A DNA stretch of 64,000 nucleotides, taken from the NCBI GenBank assembly GCA_938075415.1, contig CALJHC010000005.1:22195-86194 (forward strand). Reading direction: 5' to 3'. The notes beneath the pieces were generated by a model. That model saw only the letters and a list, made by a program, of their open reading frames with translations, was not told the origin of the DNA and did no database searches. The translations under genes were made by a program, and so were the position numbers. Origin of the DNA: an uncultured Rubripirellula sp. (GTDB taxonomy: Bacteria; Planctomycetota; Planctomycetia; Pirellulales; Pirellulaceae). Below are positions 9,020 through 18,402 of this stretch, piece after piece; position 1 is the first letter of the stretch; every line of letters starts with the position of its first letter.

Positions 9020-10516
9020 TTAAAGTTTGGCAAATCGATCAGCGGCTTCTTCCCAATCGCTCGGGTTTTGTGGTTCATAGTTCACGGTTTCGAAACTTTC
9101 CCTGACCAAACGTCTCGCCGAGTTAACGTCGGCGATTTGATGGGTGCCGACCATTTGCATTAAAAGGTTGCCAATCGCGGTGGCTTCCACCGGGCCCGCG
9201 ACAACGGTGCGATTGCACGCGTCGGCGGTCATCTGGCAGAGCAGTTTGTTGAGTGAACCACCGCCGACAATGTGAATGGTATCAATGCGGTTTTCGACAA
9301 GCGATTCAAGCATTTCTAGGCAGGTTCGATATCGTAACGCCAAGCCCTCGAGCGCTGAGCGATAAAGAACGTCAGTTGTTTGAGGAGCAGCCTGACCGGT
9401 GCTTTGAGCATAGTCGTGGATGGCATCAACCATGTCATCTGGTGCTACCAACGTTGGATCATCTGGATTGATCAATAACTCAAACGGTTTCGCCCGCTCA
9501 GCAATCTGCACCATTTCCGACCAGTCATGCGCCTGATCTCGCCGTTCCATCGATTTGCGGATTTGCTGGAATACCCAAAGCCCACCAATGTTTTTTAGTA
9601 AGCGTGTGCTGCCGGAAACGCCACCTTCGTTCGTGAAGTTAAGTTCGGAACATCGCTTGTTGATTTTGGGTTCTGGTAATTCACAACCCATCAGCGACCA
9701 AGTTCCGCTGCTGATATAGCACCAAGAAGGTTTTGAAGGTGCAAAATCTGAAGCGGGAACTGATAAGACTGCCGAGGCGGTATCGTGAGTTGCGGGAATC
9801 ACCACCGGCACGTTTTGCAATCCCGTCATCGCCGCGACTGAATCTTGAACGTTACCCAAGGTTGTTCCCGGTTCTACTAAATCTCCAAAGAGATGTGACG
9901 GTAGATCAAAACGTTCGATCAGGTCCGTCCGCCATTTTTTGTCTCTTGGATCCAGCAGTTGTGTTGTTGAGGCATTGGTGACCTCAACACTTCGTTGGCC
10001 GGTTAACAGCCAATGGAAGAAGTCTCCCATCATCAGGAATGCATCGGCAATCTTCAGTGAGGGGTCGTTCGCAAAACGGGCGGCGAGAAGTTGATAGAGG
10101 CTGTTGATGTCCATGAACTGCAGACCAGTAGCCTCAAAGATCTCTTCTCGCGGCACAATTTCAAAAGCGCGTTGAAACATTCCCTGGTTGCGGTTGTCTC
10201 GATAGCACCTCGCGGTGCCGGTCAGTTGATCCGTGTTATCGATCAAGACATAGTCAACGCCCCATGTGTCGACGCCTACGGATTCAATTCTTTCGTGGCT
10301 CGAAGCAGCAATTCGAAGGCCCTCCAGAATTTCTCGCCATAGCCCCAGAACGTCCCACTGCAATGAATCGTGAACTCGTACCACCTCGTTTTCAAAACGG
10401 TGGACAACCGTGAGTTCCAACTTTCCTTGATCCAACACCCCCGCGATCACCCTTCCGCTTGAAGCACCCAAGTCAACAGCGAGATAAACGCGGCGAGTCT
10501 GTTTGTCATTGGTCAT
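9020..10516 (-). CDS. rhaB: Rhamnulokinase
   Basis: FGGY-family sugar kinase that phosphorylates L-rhamnulose to rhamnulose-1-phosphate in rhamnose breakdown. The N-terminal signature YLAVDLGASSGRV and the RhaB-type stretch VVHRFENEVV follow directly after the chosen ATG 10516 (MTNDKQ), giving 498 residues, close to RhaB of other bacteria. The ATP-site region has ATHDTASAVLSVP and later YISSGTWSLMG; the C-terminal half holds GGGSLNKLLCQMTADA. The frame is open for another 79 codons upstream, but that extension is Pro/Arg-rich and unlike kinases. No rhaA, rhaD or transporter lies beside it. A fuculokinase role is less likely given the RhaB signatures. Confidence 0.88.
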   Translation of the reverse strand: MTNDKQTRRVYLAVDLGASSGRVIAGVLDQGKLELTVVHRFENEVVRVHDSLQWDVLGLWREILEGLRIAASSHERIESVGVDTWGVDYVLIDNTDQLTGTARCYRDNRNQGMFQRAFEIVPREEIFEATGLQFMDINSLYQLLAARFANDPSLKIADAFLMMGDFFHWLLTGQRSVEVTNASTTQLLDPRDKKWRTDLIERFDLPSHLFGDLVEPGTTLGNVQDSVAAMTGLQNVPVVIPATHDTASAVLSVPASDFAPSKPSWCYISSGTWSLMGCELPEPKINKRCSELNFTNEGGVSGSTRLLKNIGGLWVFQQIRKSMERRDQAHDWSEMVQIAERAKPFELLINPDDPTLVAPDDMVDAIHDYAQSTGQAAPQTTDVLYRSALEGLALRYRTCLEMLESLVENRIDTIHIVGGGSLNKLLCQMTADACNRTVVAGPVEATAIGNLLMQMVGTHQIADVNSARRLVRESFETVNYEPQNPSDWEEAADRFAKL

Positions 10517-11222
10517 GGTGGTTCTGGTAGCCGAAGACAGGGTGAGGTCGAAAGAGCTGTTGGCGAGTCGATAGGCTATCGCGATCCTGAGAGCGGAAAA
10601 AGCCGGTGTTAAAATAGGGGGGATTGCTGGATCCTCGGTTCGATCGACGAATGAGGTGAAGGGTGTCCCCCTGGTGGCTGTCGGCTTCAGTCCGAAGGAG
10701 GGGGTGGGTCTTGGTCTCAAGCGACTTTGGTGGTGGAGTTCGGGGGCCGTCAAAAAATCGTTTCATTTTTTTAAATCGCGGTTGTTCAAGGCTTTAGTGC
10801 GAGAACGGAATCAGCAGCCGACTCATTTCCAAAATCTGCAGTTGACCAAGTCGGTGAAGGGCGTAATCTACTTACGAGGCCGGCACGGGGACGATGGAGT
10901 GATCCTCCAACAGTTGCTGTGCTGGAGTCCTGCTGTTGATTAGTCGCAAGTCATTGCTTGCAAACGGTTTACAGCTATTTAGGGATGGCTGCTTCCAACT
11001 GCCGTCCAAAATCGTTTTTCCGCGAGTTCGCCTTGCGTGGAGACGTTCCCTGTCAGCTTGCGGCCACGGGCTGACCGTGATCAATCATTTGCGAACGGAG
11101 TTCGTAAGTGGTTCGAGTCTCTGCGGGCCGGGTGCATCGTGCGCCCGGTCGCGAACGCTTGCGATGATCGCTTCTAAGACAGAACGATTGCTAACGACTC
11201 TTCAAATCGAAGTGCGTTCTAT
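10517..11222. other. Long intergenic region, structured in its distal half
   Basis: 706 bp between two minus-strand genes: the end of the Nudix gene and the start of rhaB. I see no gene. The half near the Nudix gene (11052-11220) is packed with hairpins; the half near rhaB should hold its promoter, which I could not place with confidence. Confidence 0.5.
11052..11150. ncRNA. Candidate structured RNA: three consecutive stem-loops
   Basis: Three strong hairpins follow one another. The first is 11052-11060 with 11067-11075 (nine pairs, six-base loop). The second is 11083-11096 with 11100-11113 (fourteen continuous pairs including G-T, GGA loop). The third is 11126-11136 with 11140-11150 (eleven pairs, TCG loop). 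A weaker stem AGAACG/CGTTCT (11181-11220) adjoins the Nudix stop codon. There are no T-runs, so these are not plain intrinsic terminators. A small RNA, a leader of rhaB or a stable 3' UTR of the Nudix transcript would all fit. The strand is undecided and no known RNA family was recognised. Confidence 0.35.
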
Positions 11223-11702
11223 TCACCAGCTTTTTGGAAAGTTGTTTGTGCTTACAACTTCCCCGCGATCGAGAGCATCGATGAATTCTGGCAAGCTGGG
11301 TAGCATCTCTTTTGCTTTGCAGATTTCTTCCTTTGTCATCCAATGCACTTCTGCAACTTCTTCAGGGTTTGCAGTTGGTATTTCTTTTTCTGGCAGATGT
11401 GCGATCCACCAAGCAAGTTGAGTTCCCCAAGGGGTAGCACTGCGCCAACAGAGTTGCATCGGTGTGATTCGGATGGAGAGTTCTTCTTCCATCTCTCGAA
11501 TCAATGCATCGCATTCGGATTCACCCACTTCGATACCGCCACCGGGGAGGCAGAGTTTTCCTGGAGCGGCGACCGTTTGTGACCGTCGTATTACGAGCAG
11601 TCGGTCATTCCGAAAGATCACCGCCACGACTCCCCGTCGACGGGACGGATCCTGATACCAAGATTCTGGAGGTGAGGGGTTGGACTGGCTTGGAACGTTC
11701 AT
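11223..11702 (-). CDS. Nudix hydrolase
   Basis: Small cytoplasmic pyrophosphohydrolase that would cleave a nucleoside diphosphate linked to another group. The Nudix box starts at residue 55 with GGIEVGE and continues through REMEEE (69-74). The canonical Gly near the box end is Ser (EELSI), a tolerated variation; the metal-binding Glu residues are intact. About 20 residues of Pro/Ser-rich leader precede the domain. Total length 159 is typical. Substrate cannot be predicted. It stands alone, with a structured gap downstream. Confidence 0.82.
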   Translation of the reverse strand: MNVPSQSNPSPPESWYQDPSRRRGVVAVIFRNDRLLVIRRSQTVAAPGKLCLPGGGIEVGESECDALIREMEEELSIRITPMQLCWRSATPWGTQLAWWIAHLPEKEIPTANPEEVAEVHWMTKEEICKAKEMLPSLPEFIDALDRGEVVSTNNFPKSW

Positions 11703-12197
11703 CGACCAATTTGCTCATGGAGAACAGTGAGGGGGGGACCGGGTGTCGCTTTGCACACGGAATCTGTTTCAGAAGATTTAACCCAATGTTGAATTCGTTT
11801 TGCCGATTTGAATTTTTAATGATTTGACGCTCTCTGACAGACGCTTGGCTAGTCTAGGCTCAAATTGATTTGGGATCCATCACACCCAATCCACGGCCAA
11901 TTTGCTGGTTGGTTTGCCTGATCACGAAATTCAAGAGTGTGAACTCGCGATCAAACAGTTTCTTTGTCGAATTACGTTTTTCATTGCACGATTAGGTGCT
12001 TGTGATGGACAACCCCAGAGTCATCCACGTTATGAGTCAGGCGATCGACGTTTCAATTTAGAGGTCTTGCTGTATGCTTGGGTTTCTCGCAGGTGTTGCA
12101 TGCTTTGCAAGTTGGTATCCGTTAAGTTGGAATGCGTTTGGATGATTCGGCGTGTTGCAGATGATTTGCTCACATTCTCATCAGGTGTCATCAGCCA
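11703..12197. other. Divergent intergenic region, no clear gene
   Basis: 495 bp between the divergently oriented Nudix gene and the CCA-adding enzyme gene. It should hold both promoters. A 99-codon frame (11902-12201) ends on the start codon of the next gene, but its Cys-rich sequence resembles no family I know, and I do not call it. Confidence 0.4.
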
Positions 12198-13550
12198 GTG
12201 ATCGAGTCAGGTAGAGATTGGTCGGTTGTTGATGGGGATAGTTCTAACACTTCTGGAATTGGTGATAACGCGGTGAGTTCAGAATCTTTTCCCGATCGAA
12301 TAGAACTGGGATGCGATGCCGATGAGGCGGTGAGTCTTATCAGGACCCTCGCAGACGCGGGTTTTGTTGCTTACCTGGCTGGCGGTTGTGTGCGTGATGC
12401 ACTTCTGGGGATAACTCCCAAGGATTATGACGTCGCAACGAATGCGACACCCCAGGCGGTTCGGAAGGTTTTTGGGAAATCTCGAACACTCGCCTTTGGA
12501 GCATCATTTGGAGTGATTGGTGTACTGCCGCCAAACCAGCAGCGTGAAAATGTTCATCAGCAGGTAACCGAGGTGGCGACGTTTCGAAGTGATGGAACTT
12601 ACAGTGACGGGCGCCGACCTGATTCGGTGCATTTTGGTGATCCGGAGCAAGACGCTTTGCGTCGAGACTTTACAATCAATGGACTGTTTTACGATCCTGT
12701 TGATGACCGCTTGATTGATTTTGTTGGCGGGCGGCAGGATTTACGATCGGGTCTGTTGCGAACAATCGGTGACCCGAACGACCGGTTTGCAGAGGATCGG
12801 TTGCGAATGTTGAGGGCTGTTCGATTCGCAGCAACTCTCGGTTTTGAGATTGATCCGGCAACGCGATCCGCGGTTGTCCAACATTCCAGATCTTTGGAAG
12901 TGGTCAGTGGCGAACGGATCGGTGCGGAGATGCGCCGACTGCTTGTTTCGCGATTCGCTTTGAGAGGCATCAATGACCTTGTGCAGTTGGATTTGGCGGG
13001 CAAGGTGCTTCCTGAACTACTGCAGATGCAAATATCGTCAGTTGCTGCGAGATGTGAAGCGGCTCGGAGCGATGATTTTCGGTACCAACTCGCGGCGATT
13101 TTATCCCTTTCCAGTGATCCATCACAGGCTCTTCGAGGCGTGTCGGAATGTTGGAAATTATCAAATGAAGAGACTCGGGCTATTTCCTCGGCACTGAAGT
13201 TTCATCGTCTCTTGACGGAGTTCAATGAGACGGCTTGGTCCGTGACCCAGCCCATCATGATCAATCGCGACATTGAATCGATTCTTGACCTTGCCGCTGT
13301 GATTGCCGAGTCACAACCCAATGATCAGTGGAGGCGGAGTGTCTCTGCTGCTCGCCAGAGGCTTGATTGGTCCAAGGATCGTTTGAATCCCGATCCCTTT
13401 CTGACCGGTGATGATCTGCGAGAATTGGGGGTGCCGCCGGGCCCTGAGTACTCGAAGCTATTGTCGAAAGCTCGTTCGCTGCAGTTGGATGGCGAGTTGA
13501 CTTCGCACGAAGCGGCAACACGTTGGGTCTTAACTCGCAAGGAGCGTTGA
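12198..13550 (+). CDS. CCA tRNA nucleotidyltransferase / poly(A) polymerase family
   Basis: Class II nucleotidyltransferase that adds CCA to tRNA 3' ends, or in some bacteria poly(A) to RNA; sequence alone does not fully separate the two. Core motifs are AGGCVRDALLG (61-71), the catalytic DYDVAT (77-82) carrying the two metal-binding Asp residues, RRDFTINGLFYD near 155-166, and the RNA-binding segment DRFAEDRLRMLRAVRFA. The start is GTG at 12198. Roughly 40 residues precede the conserved core, so the GTG at 12273 (VSSESF) is an equally good start. Length 450 fits bacterial CCA enzymes with a short C-terminal domain. Confidence 0.88.
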   Translation: MIESGRDWSVVDGDSSNTSGIGDNAVSSESFPDRIELGCDADEAVSLIRTLADAGFVAYLAGGCVRDALLGITPKDYDVATNATPQAVRKVFGKSRTLAFGASFGVIGVLPPNQQRENVHQQVTEVATFRSDGTYSDGRRPDSVHFGDPEQDALRRDFTINGLFYDPVDDRLIDFVGGRQDLRSGLLRTIGDPNDRFAEDRLRMLRAVRFAATLGFEIDPATRSAVVQHSRSLEVVSGERIGAEMRRLLVSRFALRGINDLVQLDLAGKVLPELLQMQISSVAARCEAARSDDFRYQLAAILSLSSDPSQALRGVSECWKLSNEETRAISSALKFHRLLTEFNETAWSVTQPIMINRDIESILDLAAVIAESQPNDQWRRSVSAARQRLDWSKDRLNPDPFLTGDDLRELGVPPGPEYSKLLSKARSLQLDGELTSHEAATRWVLTRKER

Positions 13551-13569
13551 TCAACGAGTCAATTGCTTT

Positions 13570-14868
13570 TCAACTTTTGGGAATTTGGAATCGAACTTTT
13601 GTCGCGCAGTCGTTCTTGACTTCCAATACCTCAGCGGTGCCGCCTTCGATTTCGATCACGTCACCTTGCGCCAAGATTTTCTGGTGAAGATCCATCAGCA
13701 AGCCGCTAATCGTGTCGGCCTCATCCGACTCGCACAGTGGAATGCCAAGCTCTTTCCTGGCTTCATCAAGTCGCACCGATCCGTTGACAAGAAATTCTTC
13801 CGGTCCTGTAGGAACCACATCGGGTTGTTCTGTGTCGAACTCGTCCTCAACCGGACCAACGATCTCCTCAAGGACGTTTTCCAAAGTGACAATTCCGGTC
13901 GCAACACCATATTCGTCGATTACCATTGCCAATAACTGGTGCGTCGCCTGAAAGTGTCTCAGGACGCGGCTGATGGGCATCGTCTCGGGGACCTTTTTAG
14001 GAGGTCTCATGATGCTGCGTAGATCAAAATCCCCTGAGTCAATTGGGATCCCCAGTAGATCCTTGATGTGCACCACGCCCAATGCATCATCCAGTGAGCC
14101 GTCGCACACTGGATAGCGGGTGTGTTTGCTGAGCCGGATTTTTTCGAGGATTTCAGGAAGCGGTTGTTCCACATCAAAAAACGCCACTTCATTTCTGGGA
14201 ACCATGACTCGACGGACAATCAGGTCATCGAATTCAAAAACATTATTGATCAAGGAATGTTCGTTGCGGCTGAGGCTGCCTCGGACATGGGCGTCACGCA
14301 GCAGCGTGCGAATCTCGTCTTGGCTAACAGGACCGTCATGCTCGGAGCCATCATGTATCCCGGCACGTCGCAACAAAAAAGAGGTCGTCTCATTGAGGAT
14401 CGCCAAAAAAGGGTACAGCACGATGTAGAAAAACTTTAATGGTGCCGCGCACCACAGCAACATGCTCTCGGGACGACGAATGGCAAAGATCTTTGGGAAT
14501 TGCTCGCCCACCACCAAGTGAAGTCCGGTGATCACGGAAAAGGCAACTGCAAAACCAATAACGTGGATAACCTGAGGGTCGCTGATTCCGAGCCAATTCA
14601 GTGGCCCCTTTAGAATCGCTGCAAATGCTGGTTCGCCAACCCAACCAAGACCGAGTGAAGCCATGGTGATGCCGAGTTGGCACGCTGAGAGTGATTCATC
14701 GAGGCGATTTGCCAGCCAGCGTGCGGTGAGTGCAAAGGGGCGACGATCGCGAACCAGTTGATCGATACGAGCAACCCGGACCTTGACCAACGCGAATTCG
14801 GCAGCGACAAAGAATCCATTCAGAATAATTAGAACGATCGCGCCGATCAAAAACAGCAAAGTGCTCAT
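13570..14868 (-). CDS. CNNM/CorC-HlyC family membrane protein with CBS domains
   Basis: Membrane protein of the hemolysin C/CorC type, related to magnesium and cobalt efflux proteins. The order is a DUF21/CNNM transmembrane domain (about residues 1-180, including LGLGWVGEPAFA), a CBS pair (about 195-330, e.g. TRYPVCDGSLDDALGVVHIKDLLG), and a CorC_HlyC C-terminal domain (about 345-430). Length 432 is standard. GAGG lies a few bases before ATG 14868, a good ribosome site. Transported ion is not known; Mg2+ is inferred from relatives. It is divergent from the DegT aminotransferase. Confidence 0.9.
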   Translation of the reverse strand: MSTLLFLIGAIVLIILNGFFVAAEFALVKVRVARIDQLVRDRRPFALTARWLANRLDESLSACQLGITMASLGLGWVGEPAFAAILKGPLNWLGISDPQVIHVIGFAVAFSVITGLHLVVGEQFPKIFAIRRPESMLLWCAAPLKFFYIVLYPFLAILNETTSFLLRRAGIHDGSEHDGPVSQDEIRTLLRDAHVRGSLSRNEHSLINNVFEFDDLIVRRVMVPRNEVAFFDVEQPLPEILEKIRLSKHTRYPVCDGSLDDALGVVHIKDLLGIPIDSGDFDLRSIMRPPKKVPETMPISRVLRHFQATHQLLAMVIDEYGVATGIVTLENVLEEIVGPVEDEFDTEQPDVVPTGPEEFLVNGSVRLDEARKELGIPLCESDEADTISGLLMDLHQKILAQGDVIEIEGGTAEVLEVKNDCATKVRFQIPKS

Positions 14869-15189
14869 GGGGGCCTCAAAAGCTGACTTGAGATCGCCAG
14901 CGTGACTGAAAAGAGTAGTCTAGATTCTAGGTCAAAGGTGGGGGTCATGGGTGGTCTAGTCAGCCATGCATCCTCCTTTTAACGCTTCTTTTTGACAATT
15001 CTTCGGTTTCTTCGGTGAAAGATGGCCCTTGCCGGGCGGTTTACGCCCTCCGGGCAACACCTCGCTAAATTTCACCGTCTTTCCGCCGACTGATCTTGAC
15101 CGTTGGATTGCCTAAGGATTACTTGTTGAGGACTCGCAAGTACGACTTTAATTTCGCAAACCACAAGCTCAGCCAAGGAAGGTTGCACG
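14869..15189. other. Divergent intergenic region with a structured element
   Basis: 321 bp serving two divergent genes. On the plus strand TTGACA (14992-14997) is a good -35 hexamer but the -10 region is poor. A structure at 15014-15076 is closed by GGTGAAA and TTTCACC, with an inner arm TTGCC-GGGCG pairing with CGCCC-GGCAA across a small bulge. It lies about 115 bp before the DegT start and could be a leader element. Confidence 0.35.
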
Positions 15190-16350
15190 ATGGTTCAGGC
15201 TCCGAAGAATGTTCCGCTTTTGGACATCAATCGAGATAATCAGCCTCATCGAGAGGAATTCATCGAGGCATTGACCGAAGTGGTTGACAGCGGACGGTTT
15301 TTGTTCGGCCCAGACGTCTCATCGCTCGAGCAAGAGGTCGCCAACTACAGTCAGGTGGAGAATGCCGTTGGCTGTGCGTCAGGCAGTGACGCACTGTTGC
15401 TAGCATTAATGGCACTCGGTATTGGGCCAGGTGACGAGGTCATTGTTCCGAGCTTTACCTTTTTTGCATCGGTCAGTTGCATCACTCGTCTTGGTGCTGT
15501 CCCTATCTTCGTCGATATTCGGCCCGATACGTTCAACATGGACACCGACAAGCTAGAGGGATTAATCACTGATCGAACTCGAGCGATCATCCCTGTTCAT
15601 CTATTTGGGCAGTGCGCTGAGATTGATCGGATTTGCCAAATTGCGACGGATCGGGACATCCCGGTTATTGAAGACGCCGCTCAGGCGATCGGAGCTGCTT
15701 ACCATTCACGGCCTGCAGGAAGTTGGGGAGTGGTGGGTTGTTTCAGTTTTTACCCAACCAAGAATCTTGGAGGCATGGGCGATGGTGGCATGCTAACCAG
15801 TGGAGACGCGGGCATGGCTGATCGTCTTCGGCTGTTCGCAGGCCATGGAATGCGACCGCGGTACTACCATCAAGTGGTCGGTATCAACAGTCGATTGGAC
15901 ACATTTCAGGCTGCGGTTCTGCGGGTTAAGCTCAAGCATCTCGGTGAAGCGGTAGAGAAACGCACGATGATTTCTTCCCGATACGAGCGATTGTTGAGTG
16001 AGCACCAATTGGTGAATGAAGGTCAGTTGACATTACCTTACGTTGATCCAAACGCTTTTCATGTTTGGAACCAATACTCGATCCGAGTTGCTGATGGTCG
16101 TCGTGATGACCTTCGAGCGCACCTCGCCGAGCAGGGTGTCGGCAGTGAGATCTACTATCCGGTTCCGATGCATCGTCAAGAATGCTTTGCCGACCTCAAT
16201 GTCGATCCCGATTCGTTGCCGGAGACAGAATTAGCGAGTCAAGAGATTTTGAATCTGCCCATCTTCCCGGGCCTAACCGAAGCCGAGCAGCTTCGAGTGA
16301 TCGATTCCATCGCCAGTTTTTACCAGCAGTCGGCCCGCGTGGCAGCTTAG
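15190..16350 (+). CDS. DegT/DnrJ/EryC1/StrS family aminotransferase
   Basis: PLP enzyme that transaminates keto-sugars bound to nucleotides, supplying amino sugars for surface glycans such as O-antigen or exopolysaccharide. The fold-specific motifs are clear: GCASGSDALLLAL (61-73), PSFTFFAS (87-94), VIEDAAQAIGA (159-169) with the cofactor Asp, and SFYPTKNLGGMGDGG (186-200) with Lys191 as Schiff base. Length 386 is normal. AAGGAAGG about 10 bases before ATG 15190 is a strong ribosome site. No sugar pathway neighbours are present, so the exact nucleotide sugar is open. An intrinsic terminator lies 207 bp downstream. Confidence 0.92.
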   Translation: MVQAPKNVPLLDINRDNQPHREEFIEALTEVVDSGRFLFGPDVSSLEQEVANYSQVENAVGCASGSDALLLALMALGIGPGDEVIVPSFTFFASVSCITRLGAVPIFVDIRPDTFNMDTDKLEGLITDRTRAIIPVHLFGQCAEIDRICQIATDRDIPVIEDAAQAIGAAYHSRPAGSWGVVGCFSFYPTKNLGGMGDGGMLTSGDAGMADRLRLFAGHGMRPRYYHQVVGINSRLDTFQAAVLRVKLKHLGEAVEKRTMISSRYERLLSEHQLVNEGQLTLPYVDPNAFHVWNQYSIRVADGRRDDLRAHLAEQGVGSEIYYPVPMHRQECFADLNVDPDSLPETELASQEILNLPIFPGLTEAEQLRVIDSIASFYQQSARVAA

Positions 16351-16556
16351 TGGTTGCTGGATTCTGAATCGTCTTGAATCAACAATCCCACAGCATCCGA
16401 TTTTTCCACGCGGTCAAAAATTCCGATTGGGTCAACGAACCGGATACATGGTGATTGCTGGTCCGTGCTTTGGATTTGTGGCGACACGTCGGCCGATCGA
16501 ATTCATCGGAAGCGACTGGTTTCCATCAACATTCGCGGTCTGAAATGCTTCGACTG

Positions 16557-16582
16557 ACGTTGTTTCGAAACAACGTTTTTTT
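16557..16582 (+). terminator. Intrinsic terminator downstream of the DegT gene
   Basis: A perfect 20-bp palindrome (ACGTTGTTTC and its complement, 16557-16576) is followed directly by a run of seven T (16576-16582). The opposite strand has no T-run, so it should stop plus-strand transcripts. Confidence 0.85.
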
Positions 16583-16658
16583 GCCAACATTGCGATCCAA
16601 GCTTCTTCGCGTCTGAACTGCCTGTCCAGGGTCTCTCAGCCAAGGCAAGTCGTTAGCT

Positions 16659-17078
16659 TCAGGCTCTCGATTGGATTTTTAGAGAGTCTGAGCGATTCGG
16701 GCTTGTCACTCGCTTGGCTAGCGAGATCAGTGATACTTGAATTTCTGTGGCGTTTGCCTTCGAACCCTTTTTGGGTCGAACGATGTAATCGAAGCCTCGC
16801 GGTAAATCCTTCTGCTGCAGGCGATAGGCTTCTCGAATGAGACGTTTCCAGCGATTGCGAACCACAGCGTTACCTGTTTTTTTCGGAATCGTGATGCCGA
16901 TTCTCGGTGGTTGTCCCGGGATGGTTTTCAAGGCACACAGAACGAGAGTTCCGTCAGCTTTGCATCGTCCACGTTTTAAGATCTTGCCGAATCGCTGACT
17001 GCTACGAACTCGTTTTGATTTTTCAAACCCGAAGTCATCAATGGCAGTTGATTTCGATTCCAATTTGCCATCTGTCAT
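16659..17078 (-). CDS. rnpA: Ribonuclease P protein component
   Basis: Small basic protein that binds RNase P RNA and helps it trim the 5' ends of tRNA precursors. The family signature is plain: RIGITIPKKTGNAVVRNRWK (about 79-98), followed by RLIREAYR. ATG 17078 is preferred over GTG 17081 because a purine-rich AGGGGG lies seven bases before it. Length 139 is slightly long owing to a 25-residue N-terminal extension and a basic tail. It normally follows rpmH (ribosomal protein L34); here it follows a CbpA-like gene by 24 bp, and no rpmH is visible. Confidence 0.93.
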   Translation of the reverse strand: MTDGKLESKSTAIDDFGFEKSKRVRSSQRFGKILKRGRCKADGTLVLCALKTIPGQPPRIGITIPKKTGNAVVRNRWKRLIREAYRLQQKDLPRGFDYIVRPKKGSKANATEIQVSLISLAKRVTSPNRSDSLKIQSRA

Positions 17079-17102
17079 CACAAAACCCCCTTTGTCTTTT
17101 CG

Positions 17103-18083
17103 CTAAAACGACAATCCATCTCGAACGGAAATGGGGTTTTGTTCTTCAAATTGCTTCACTAGCTCTCTGGACGTGTCACTGACTTGATTGGGAAGTTCAA
17201 TTTGCAGGGTGACCAAAAGATCACCAGTGGACCCGTCCCGTTGTTTGACTCCGAGTCCTTTCAGACGCAAGCGTTTCCCGCTGCTGCTGCCAGGTGGAAT
17301 CGCGAGGGCGACCGAACCGTAGGGCGTGGGGATATCAATTTTAGAACCGAGGAACGCTTCGCCGAGGCTAACGGCCAGCGTTAGTTCAAGGTTCCGTTTG
17401 TTTCGACGATAGTGAGGGTGGTCTGAGACTTTAATTTCAAGAATCAGGTCACCCCGAGCGGCTCCGAAGGGCCCGGGTTGTCCTCGCTCACGCAAGCGAA
17501 TTTTAGATCCATTATCAACGCCCGGCGGAATGTTGACCGCAATCTTCTCTTGTTCCAGATAGAATTCGGTTTCGCCACCAGTGACCGCGATTTGAAGGGG
17601 GATCTCGATTTCGTAGCGAACATTTTCCCCTCGGCGATTGGGTTGGGGTCGCCTCTGACCAGGTTGTGGTCCGCCTTGTCGTCCGCCACCGACCAGCTGT
17701 TCAAAGAAATCTGAAAACCCATCAAATTGAGGTTGGCCTCCACCCCGACCAAAGATTTGTTCGATGTCCAATCCATCAAATCCACCCGCGGCCGGATTGA
17801 ATCCTCCACCACGGATTTTTTCGAAATCTGCACCGTAGCGATCGTATGCTGGGCGTTTTTCCTCATCGCTGAGAACATCGTAGGCTTCTTGCACTCGCTT
17901 GAAATTATCTCGCGCAACCTGATCATTCGGATTCTTATCCGGGTGGTACTTCAGCGCTAATTTTCGATGCGCCTTTTTGATTTCATCTTTCGAAGCGTCG
18001 CGGCTGACACCAAGAATTTGATAAAGATCTTGCGACACGGATCCGTCTGTCTTTTCGGAGGTTATCGATCCACCGTTGCTCAC
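17103..18083 (-). CDS. DnaJ-class co-chaperone, CbpA-like
   Basis: Type II J-domain protein that stimulates DnaK-family ATPases and delivers clients. The J domain (about residues 18-82) has the essential HPD at 47-49. A Gly/Phe-rich linker (about 90-150) follows, then two beta-barrel client-binding domains (about 155-310). No CxxCxGxG zinc repeats are present, so it is CbpA-like rather than DnaJ proper. The start is GTG 18083, overlapping the TGA of a small upstream frame (GTGA). It is followed at 24 bp by rnpA, probably in one transcript. Confidence 0.9.
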   Translation of the reverse strand: MSNGGSITSEKTDGSVSQDLYQILGVSRDASKDEIKKAHRKLALKYHPDKNPNDQVARDNFKRVQEAYDVLSDEEKRPAYDRYGADFEKIRGGGFNPAAGGFDGLDIEQIFGRGGGQPQFDGFSDFFEQLVGGGRQGGPQPGQRRPQPNRRGENVRYEIEIPLQIAVTGGETEFYLEQEKIAVNIPPGVDNGSKIRLRERGQPGPFGAARGDLILEIKVSDHPHYRRNKRNLELTLAVSLGEAFLGSKIDIPTPYGSVALAIPPGSSSGKRLRLKGLGVKQRDGSTGDLLVTLQIELPNQVSDTSRELVKQFEEQNPISVRDGLSF

Positions 18084-18301
18084 GGTGGATCATCTGGCTG
18101 TGGATGAACGCTACGAACTTTGAGGCATTCTGGAGAATGTTGTAACGAGGATGACAAAAACTTAATAGCTGTCAAATCGGCATGAGTGATTTGAACTGTT
18201 TCTTGCAGAGCAAATGATGAACCAATCGGCACGACCGGCAAAGACACTCTGAGAGAGGTGGTTGGCATTTGCGGGTTCACCTCTTTTCGCGATTTGTTCA
18301 T
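18080..18301 (-). CDS. Possible small protein upstream of the CbpA-like gene
   Basis: A 73-codon frame on the same strand ends four bases into the CbpA-like gene, giving a GTGA stop/start overlap of the kind seen in coupled genes. The sequence has no recognised domain. It has a basic N terminus, then a mixed stretch from [14 protein letters not shown] onward, and ends in a Pro-rich tail. An internal Met at residue 12 may be the start. It may equally be a chance frame in the 319-bp gap between tilS and the CbpA-like gene; I see nothing else there. Confidence 0.25.
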   Translation of the reverse strand: MNKSRKEVNPQMPTTSLRVSLPVVPIGSSFALQETVQITHADLTAIKFLSSSLQHSPECLKVRSVHPQPDDPP

Positions 18302-18402
18302 GAGAGGGCCGCAGAGGTGGGTTGTGGGCGGGTGACCGCGTCGTCATCGTCCTATCTCAATCTCCTTCGAGTTCCGCGAGAGTTGCCAGTCATTCGTCCC
18401 AT

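Noticed and set aside
11108..11126. GGTTCGAGTC resembling a tRNA T-loop
   Set aside because: The flanking bases do not form a T stem, and no acceptor or anticodon arm can be built at the right distance.
11902..12201. 99-codon frame whose stop overlaps the GTG start of the CCA enzyme
   Set aside because: Cys-rich and unlike any family; the GTG start of the next gene is itself uncertain, so the overlap is weak evidence.
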